Below are positions 57,951 through 64,000 of a DNA stretch of 64,000 bases, in pieces (positions within the stretch are counted from its first letter, which is position 1; each line of letters begins with the position of its first letter). Both the position numbers and the translations under genes were made by a program. A model generated the notes under the pieces. The model saw only the letters and a program-made list of their open reading frames with translations. It made no database searches and had not been told where the DNA came from. Where the stretch lies: positions 8,373,501 to 8,437,500 of the forward strand of contig CM067529.1 of the NCBI GenBank assembly GCA_034509925.1. Reading direction: 5' to 3'. Origin of the DNA: Hirudinaria manillensis (lineage: Eukaryota; Annelida; Clitellata; Hirudinida; Hirudinidae).

Positions 57951-59848
57951 AATTGCCATAGAAACTTAAGAGGCGCTTTGATAATTCAATTTCAGACATC
58001 TTTCATATTCATATTTCATGATAAAAACTTTTAATATTCAGTCATTCTCCAAGTAAATTAAATACTCGCAAACACTATCAAATTTTTTTTCAGATAATTA
58101 TTTGATTTCTCAGATTTTTCAGATAATTATTTGAAATATTACGGAGCTTAGTTATCTCTTTGTATTTTCATTAAAGTAAGTAAAATTAATTCATAACTTA
58201 AAAATGTGCTGCTATTATTCGCGATGAGTGGTGCCCCTGGGAATGTTCAATCAGGTGGTGAAAAGACCTGTGTTTACTTACCGTAGAAAAGTCAATATTC
58301 TCATATTATACTGAAAGTATTACGCGCCGGATGACGTTTTTCCAACTGCTGTTAATTTTAATGTTGTTTATTTAATTTAAAAGTATTTAAATTTCCAGCC
58401 TATGTAAATTAATTTGCAATAATATGCCTTTGGTTTCCACTTCTAGTAAGTTCAAACTTTCTAGAGTAAACTTTGATCTTATACTTCACTTTCAATCATG
58501 AACTCTAATAAAATCCTACAATCTGGACAATAATCAATTCAAATAATCTTGCAGACATAATCACTAAATCTGTTTAATCAGATGAAGCATCTTTGATGTA
58601 GCTCCAACTGATAAAAGATTCTAAAAATTATTGATATCTTATTTTATTAAAACATTTAAATGAGTTCAAAAGGCAGTTTATTGATTATGACTAATAATGG
58701 AATCGCAGCAAATGAGTCTTGTCGCTTGGCTTCAGACTTGTATTGATTGCTAATGTTAAAGCAGATTAAAGACAATCGATTACGAGTATTTATCATGGTA
58801 TAAATGTCCCTTAAGTTATCACAGCCAGATGTATTCCCAGAACCTTCCCTCTAACTAAATATTTTAGGATCAATAATAATGTTAATGAATCTGAATTTGA
58901 TGATGGTGACATGAACAGAATTACACCGCTTAAATAGATTTCCAGTTTTATTCCATGACAGACAATGAATCTCGTAATTTGGTCTCGCGATCAATGGATC
59001 TGGTAATGGTAAAAGCAAATGTTTATAACGTTACGAAAGCCATTTATACGTCATTTTCTAAAGCAAAAAAAAGCATGTTTCAATCACCAATTGCCTTTAA
59101 GTTTTTGCGACGGTTCTAATTTTTTGAAAACTTTTATATCTCTTTTCGAGTCTCTTCAAATTAGCTGATCTACAGGGAGGCAGGAAATTTAATCTATGAA
59201 TTTAATATTTACATACATGTTCCTCCTCAGTTGCGACAAAAACATCAGCTCATCAGACTACGTTCAACGTTTAGTCTCCCGCCAAAATATTTCAGATTCA
59301 CCGATATTTCATCCACAAATGGCCAATTATAGGGATTTCCTCTACAAAAATTTCTAAATTTAGCAGCTTATAATCTGCAGGCTTGTAGCGTTTATCAAGG
59401 ATCCCTTGAGAGTTAAACATTTACATGTAAATGATGAACCCTCATCGGGGTAAGGTTAGGTGCAGTTTAGATAACGAAAATCCAATCTTTGAAATGAAAT
59501 TGACTTGTCACTTCCCCAGTATTAAAATTCTCTATAACATCACCTCCTAATTTTATCCACCAACTGCTCACGCTGAATATATAGTCAAAGTATCGCAAAA
59601 CTTAAGGACAGTAACAAAAAATAATATGTAGAACTTGTATGTACAATTGCACGTTATTTATTATACTGCATGTTATTGTTGTAACCCTGGATTCATACTC
59701 ATTTATTAATGGTGTGCGTGTTTATATTTTTAATTCTTTTGTTTAAATGAAAATATAACTTGAAATGGTAAAATTGAATCCGAGTCTTAACAGCCTTTCA
59801 GTATGTGATTACCTGCACCAGTGAAATTATGCCACATTCTCACACCTG
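57951..59848. other. Intergenic, AT-rich
   Basis: No gene recognised. A short direct repeat TTTTTCAGATAATTATTTGA occurs twice at about 58087-58132. The right end must include the promoter of the membrane-protein gene starting at 59849. Confidence 0.4.
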
Positions 59849-61579
59849 ATGCTTCATTCCGAATGTTCCCCAAAAACTCTCTCTTGCTTGAAAGTCACTT
59901 TGTTCTGCTCGGCCCTGGCTGCATCCGGACCCGCCTGGTTCAATGTCTCAGAGAAGACGCGATTGGATGAGCCAAAGATGGTGTCCTACTCGTTACTAAA
60001 CGAAACCTTTAGCAACAATGAGACACTGAAACAGCACAACAGACGCCTTCACAACAAACCTTTCCAAACCAGATGGAGACGAACGACTTCCCCCCGACGA
60101 CTGGATGACCTTCAAAATCCAGTTGATGGTGAACTTGGAATGTTGTGGTTGCCTTATGTCGTGTTCACGGTGGTCTTATTAACTCTCATCTTCTTGTCTT
60201 TTATGAAGTGAGTTTCTCGGATTCATTGACAAATTTAATTGTGGAAATTGTTAATTTTAATTAAACTATTTCTTCCGGTTCTGAAGTTTTGGCTATGGTG
60301 ACGCAATGGCATTTGTTAACATTAACACAAATGCAATACACGATCGCAGTATATAAATTATTCGCTAAATAGATGTTTTCACAAATAAAATTTGGAAAAT
60401 TCGACCATCAACGAAACTTTCGGACATAATTCGCTAACCAGTAAAAATTCTGTTGGATAACATGGGATATAAAGATCACATGTTGCGATATCCTCTCAAA
60501 TATTCCATTTGCTTTATCATCATCCACAAAATTTTAAAATTTATATTAAAATGTCATCAAAATCATCATATTCTAATGAATGTTTGTATGTTCGCTACGT
60601 GAGATTGATGCATCGGTTTATTTGAATTTACAAAAATTATTGCCCAAAAATCCAAGTCCCTACTCTATTACTTCCATAACTGACAAACTGAGACAAGTCC
60701 ATAAGTTAAATAACTTTTGATAAACTTCATAACGGTCGCTAAAGGAAATTAAGGAATAAAGAACTGGTTGTTTTGATATCAAAGTATCTTTGTAGGTTTC
60801 ATTGTCAACGCGGTGATCAGTATAGGAGACGTCGAGCAGAAATGGAGGACAAACCAATATTAAACGATGTCAAGGAATCGAATAAGGTAGGAAACAGCAT
60901 GAAACATTTGAAAAAAGGTTTCCAATCGACAAAATATTCCACCATTGCCAAAACTGTTCCGGACCACTTGTCCCTCTTTCTCAAGTTCTCTCAGCTCGAC
61001 GAAAATCACTCAGGAACGAACTCTCATTCCTGGCTCCAAAGGAGACACTCGTCTGACGACCAAGTGTTTGCTCACGCCAATAAAAATCATTCATCCTACT
61101 TCAGATCAGCGCCTTATAACATGCAGTTTCGCAGACACAAATCATCGTCATCGGAGGCGCCAGCCATTTCGACGGACGTCAAGTCTCATAATGTGGCGTA
61201 CACTTTCAACATAAATGGCAGCATGGTTGATGTGCGGTGCTCAAATGGAGAAAGATCTAATACATTTCGTATAAACAGAGATTTGACAGCCCAGACACTT
61301 CTGACCAGGGATGGTCTAGAGTCCGCCCTCGCCAGTAGTAGTTCTGCGGGCAGTCGAAAACAAGACAGTTCACGAAGGAAACGAACGAATGAAAAGGGAA
61401 AGGTGGCTGTGGATTTCAAGACAAATCCGTTTTTAATAAATTCAGATGAAAGCAAATTGAAATGTCCAAATAAAAAAATAACTCTCGTTAAGATGGTGGA
61501 CGTCGCAACATCTCCTGGCCTTTTCTTCAAGTCAAAAACCAACAGAGCTAATAATGTATATTGTGTTCAAATACCATAG
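59849..61579 (+). CDS. Unrecognised type I single-pass membrane protein, two exons
   Basis: Exon 1 (59849-60207) and exon 2 (60796-61579) join across a GTGAGT...TTTGTAG intron to give 380 codons plus stop, with the lysine codon split 2+1. Residues about 13-30 (CLKVTLFCSALAASGPAW) look like a signal peptide. The short extracellular part has N-glycosylation sequons (NVS, NET, NNET) and a basic run NKPFQTRWRRTTSPRR. A membrane segment WLPYVVFTVVLLTLIFLSFM (about 100-119) is followed by a long cytoplasmic tail starting FHCQRGDQYRRRR, rich in Ser, Lys and Arg, with YTFNINGSMVDVRCSNGERS and RDGLESALASSSSAGS. I recognise no domain. Topology is predicted, function unknown, possibly lineage-specific. 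The long two-exon frame and clean splice support a real gene. Confidence 0.65.
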
Positions 61580-63558
61580 CTTTTTTGCTTGCTGACTTTT
61601 AAATTACGTTTTTAGGCCTTAAACATTTGGCTGAAATGTCTACTTTTTCTATTCGGCTTACAACCGTTGGTGTAGTTACATTGTGATATGAATCATTCCA
61701 ATAACTGAGGCTTCACCTAGGGCCATCTTTTGCCAAATTGAAGGCATTTCACCTCATTTCAATTTGCTTGCTAACTTCAGAGCACCAATGGCATGAACGC
61801 TCTCTGCTCATTTAACGCTTGCAAATCTATAAAGCCGTAAAATCCCTAAAATAAGATGAAAATACATATCAAACGAGGCAATAAACAAATTTTAATGATA
61901 ATTACAGATACTTTTGAAGGAAAAAAACATTATATTATAATTATAAAAAAATTATAGACAGTTTTTAAACTAGAAATTTTTCAGTAAATCAAATCAGCTT
62001 TTATTTGTTTGCAAAGCTGAAATCATTGCTGCGGAAAATTTGGTTGCTCAACATGCGTTGCTCCATATCACGTTTTCATTTTAAATCTTTGTATTTCTAG
62101 CTCTTTCCATCATTTTGCGCAGAATTCTCCTTACTTCGACATCATTGTGAATCGTGTTTTTATGCTTTCAAATTGTGTTTGTTAATAAATGATCGCTTGA
62201 ATAAAACTCTTAACGCTGTTGCATTTAAAATTTCATTAACCATAACAATGAGGAAAAGGTGTTCGGACGAACAGCTGATAGCAACGGCATATTACTACAA
62301 TATTACAGCAGTTCATTTACATGGGGCCTCAGGTCGAGTACCCGAGGCTCCAATCTTTTGATTCCATCCCTGACAACAGATTGAACATTTATGAGATTGA
62401 GAGATTAATTACCACATAAGGCAGCATCCGGAAGTCACCAAAGTAATAAATTATGCAGTCTTGTTAATCAAATATTAACAAGGGAACACGTTGATTACGA
62501 TGTTGTTGAAACTACAATTGTAGACTGTGTGCTGGAGATTCATCCTAAACTGAATTTACATCAAAACAGACAAATGACCAAGCCCCACAGGAGTGGGGAA
62601 ACTTTCTGGCATCAAGCACCTCAAAATCTGAAATGAGCTTTTGGGCAACTCTCAAATGCTATTTTGCACAGGCTCTGGACATCCAAATCAGTTGCAATTT
62701 TATAGCTTATCTTGCAACCAATAAAATTACATAATATATAAAACTGAGTAGTTTTAAACTTATATTTAGTGAAAGAAAGGTTGCCAGAAAGTTATAAGTT
62801 CAGAATGATTAATAAGATTTTCTGCAGGACACATGATTTGAGTGGGCCCATGTGGGGCAAATTTCTAAATGCAGGTATGGACAGTCAGTCTAGCGACCCA
62901 GAATGGTCTGCTAAATACTGTTAATTCCACCCTTCAAATTTTAAATTAAATTATTAAACTTCAATACACCCATCACAATTAACCTATCAAATCCAGGTAA
63001 CTAATTGGTTTTTAGGAATAAACTCTAAAAGAAAGCCATTAAATAGTTGCCTATAGGGTCAATGAATAAACCAATGAATGATCAACAAATAAACCAAAAT
63101 ATGATCTGACATGTAATAACAAACAAAAACAGCAAATTTGCAGATGCCTCAGGGCATCAAGTTGGGAACCTGATCTATAGCAACAAAGTCTACATCTGGC
63201 TAACACAGTCTAGGAGGAAGCCCTTTAGGAATGTTTAAAGAAGTCTGAGCCACATATAAAATTTAGATGCTTTTAGGTGAGTCTTAAGTATGTAATTCTC
63301 AAAATTCCTAGGTTTAGGATTATGGATGACTAGTTATCATTAGTGACATAGTCAAATAAGATTACGGAGCAACATAAAATCATACCAAAAGGAATATCAA
63401 TAACAATTTTCTTTCTTTCTTTCATAATTTGATGTATACTTAGGATTCAATTGCATTGTGACAATTAAGACACATAGCAACATCCCCAACAAATCAACAT
63501 CCTCATGAAACATCCAAAATAACAAAAGATAACAAAAATCATTTTTTTCCATTTTCTT
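61580..63558. other. Intergenic, AT-rich
   Basis: No recognisable gene. Contains a short pyrimidine microsatellite (TTTCTTTCTTTC, about 63411-63423) and scattered short frames (for example 62173-62361) without motifs. Confidence 0.4.
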
Positions 63559-64000
63559 TCAGGAAGCTTTTATAAACTTATAAACACCTTCTAATCCCTC
63601 TTTTGTTGAATTCCTAATACTTTCTTCCTCTGAACAAACATGTGCATATAAAGCCTGGGGAAAACTGTTGAAAATATAATAGGTAATCATAAAGACACAA
63701 CTCAGAAACAAATTATACAAAAACAAAATGATGAATGAACTAACCTGGTATGTACCCAAGAGCCATAACTATGAGGAAAGAGTAGTAGTCAAAACTCATG
63801 TTGAAGATGTTTGGCAGAGAATATGTGAAAATGCCTTCTTCTTTTACTTCAGGCAATGATGAATACAATGAGAGCAATTCTCCCTATAAAAGATCCAATG
63901 TTAATGAATTATCAGAATGAGATATAACATAAATTTTAGCACTTTATAGACATGAACACACTTCAGAAACCCATACATATTCAACATTACTAAAACTCAC
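63559..64000 (-). CDS. Very-long-chain 3-hydroxyacyl-CoA dehydratase family (HACD1/2-like), C-terminal exons, partial
   Basis: HACD enzymes remove water from 3-hydroxyacyl-CoA in the ER fatty-acid elongation cycle. Two exons are visible. The exon 63745-63883 encodes GELLSLYSSLPEVKEEGIF, then YSLPNIFNMSFDYYSFLIVM and ALGYIP. The exon 63559-63663 encodes VFPQALYAHVCSEEESIRNS and ends at TGA. The phrase SLPN-x-x-N-x-SFDYY-FL followed by YIP-FPQ is the typical last-helix region of HACD1/HACD2. The C terminus KFIKAS lacks the dilysine-type ER signal seen in some relatives. The donor of the preceding exon (GTGAGT) sits exactly at the window's right edge, so upstream catalytic Tyr/Glu residues lie outside. 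Confidence 0.8.

Noticed and set aside
1..64000. CRISPR arrays, operons, tRNA or rRNA genes
   Set aside because: No regularly spaced repeats beyond short tandem arrays, no tRNA-like box pairs and no rRNA-like conserved stretches were seen; the window is an intron-rich animal nuclear sequence.

Overview
This is a eukaryotic nuclear window, AT-rich and intron-dense, with GT-AG introns often only 50-200 bp long. The gene set (an axonemal dynein heavy chain, the ciliary transition-zone protein TMEM237, the neuronal ubiquitin ligase MYCBP2/Highwire, DNAJA3, a BTB-BACK-PHR protein and a HACD-type dehydratase) points to a ciliated metazoan with an invertebrate-like compact genome. The transposon debris (R2-like LINE, hAT, Tc1/mariner) fits an invertebrate, but the sequence alone does not name the phylum.

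Layout, left to right. 1-4006 (-): N-terminal tail exons of an axonemal dynein heavy chain, most like DNAH10, running off the left edge. 4233-4823 (+): head-to-head with it, a truncated HUS1 copy with an in-frame stop. 6056-8723 (-): a complete six-exon BTB-BACK-PHR gene with a piece of R2-like retrotransposon in intron 4. 10161-40413 (-): essentially the whole MYCBP2 gene, roughly 57 exons, ending in one giant exon of about 1,490 codons that carries the DOC, B-box-like, RING and TC regions. Its introns hold a Tc1 fossil, a MITE and a decayed coding repeat. 40.4-44.0 kb: a transposon-rich gap with an RT fragment and a clean hAT deletion derivative (41945-43041) flanked by a perfect 8-bp target duplication. 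44023-45878 (+): TMEM237, seven exons. 46935-50127 (-): DNAJA3 (mitochondrial Hsp40) with two possible terminal exons. 50.5-52.3 kb: an internally deleted R2-like element. 52407-53454 (-): a partial duplicate of DNAJA3 whose internal deletion leaves an uninterrupted 185-codon J-domain-only reading frame. 53700-54658: a TIR element inserted just upstream of that duplicate. 59849-61579 (+): a two-exon gene for an unrecognised single-pass membrane protein. 63559-64000 (-): the last exons of a HACD-family 3-hydroxyacyl-CoA dehydratase.

These genes do not form an operon or a visible pathway. DNAH10 and TMEM237 are both ciliary, and MYCBP2 and the BTB gene both carry PHR domains, but each is an independent transcription unit. 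The most unusual structures are the J-domain-only DNAJA3 duplicate, the broken HUS1 copy beside DNAH10, the alternative DNAJA3 terminal exons and the well-bounded transposon insertions. Exon borders below were deduced by eye from splice signals and reading-frame continuity. Family assignments rest on recalled conserved motifs, not on a database search.
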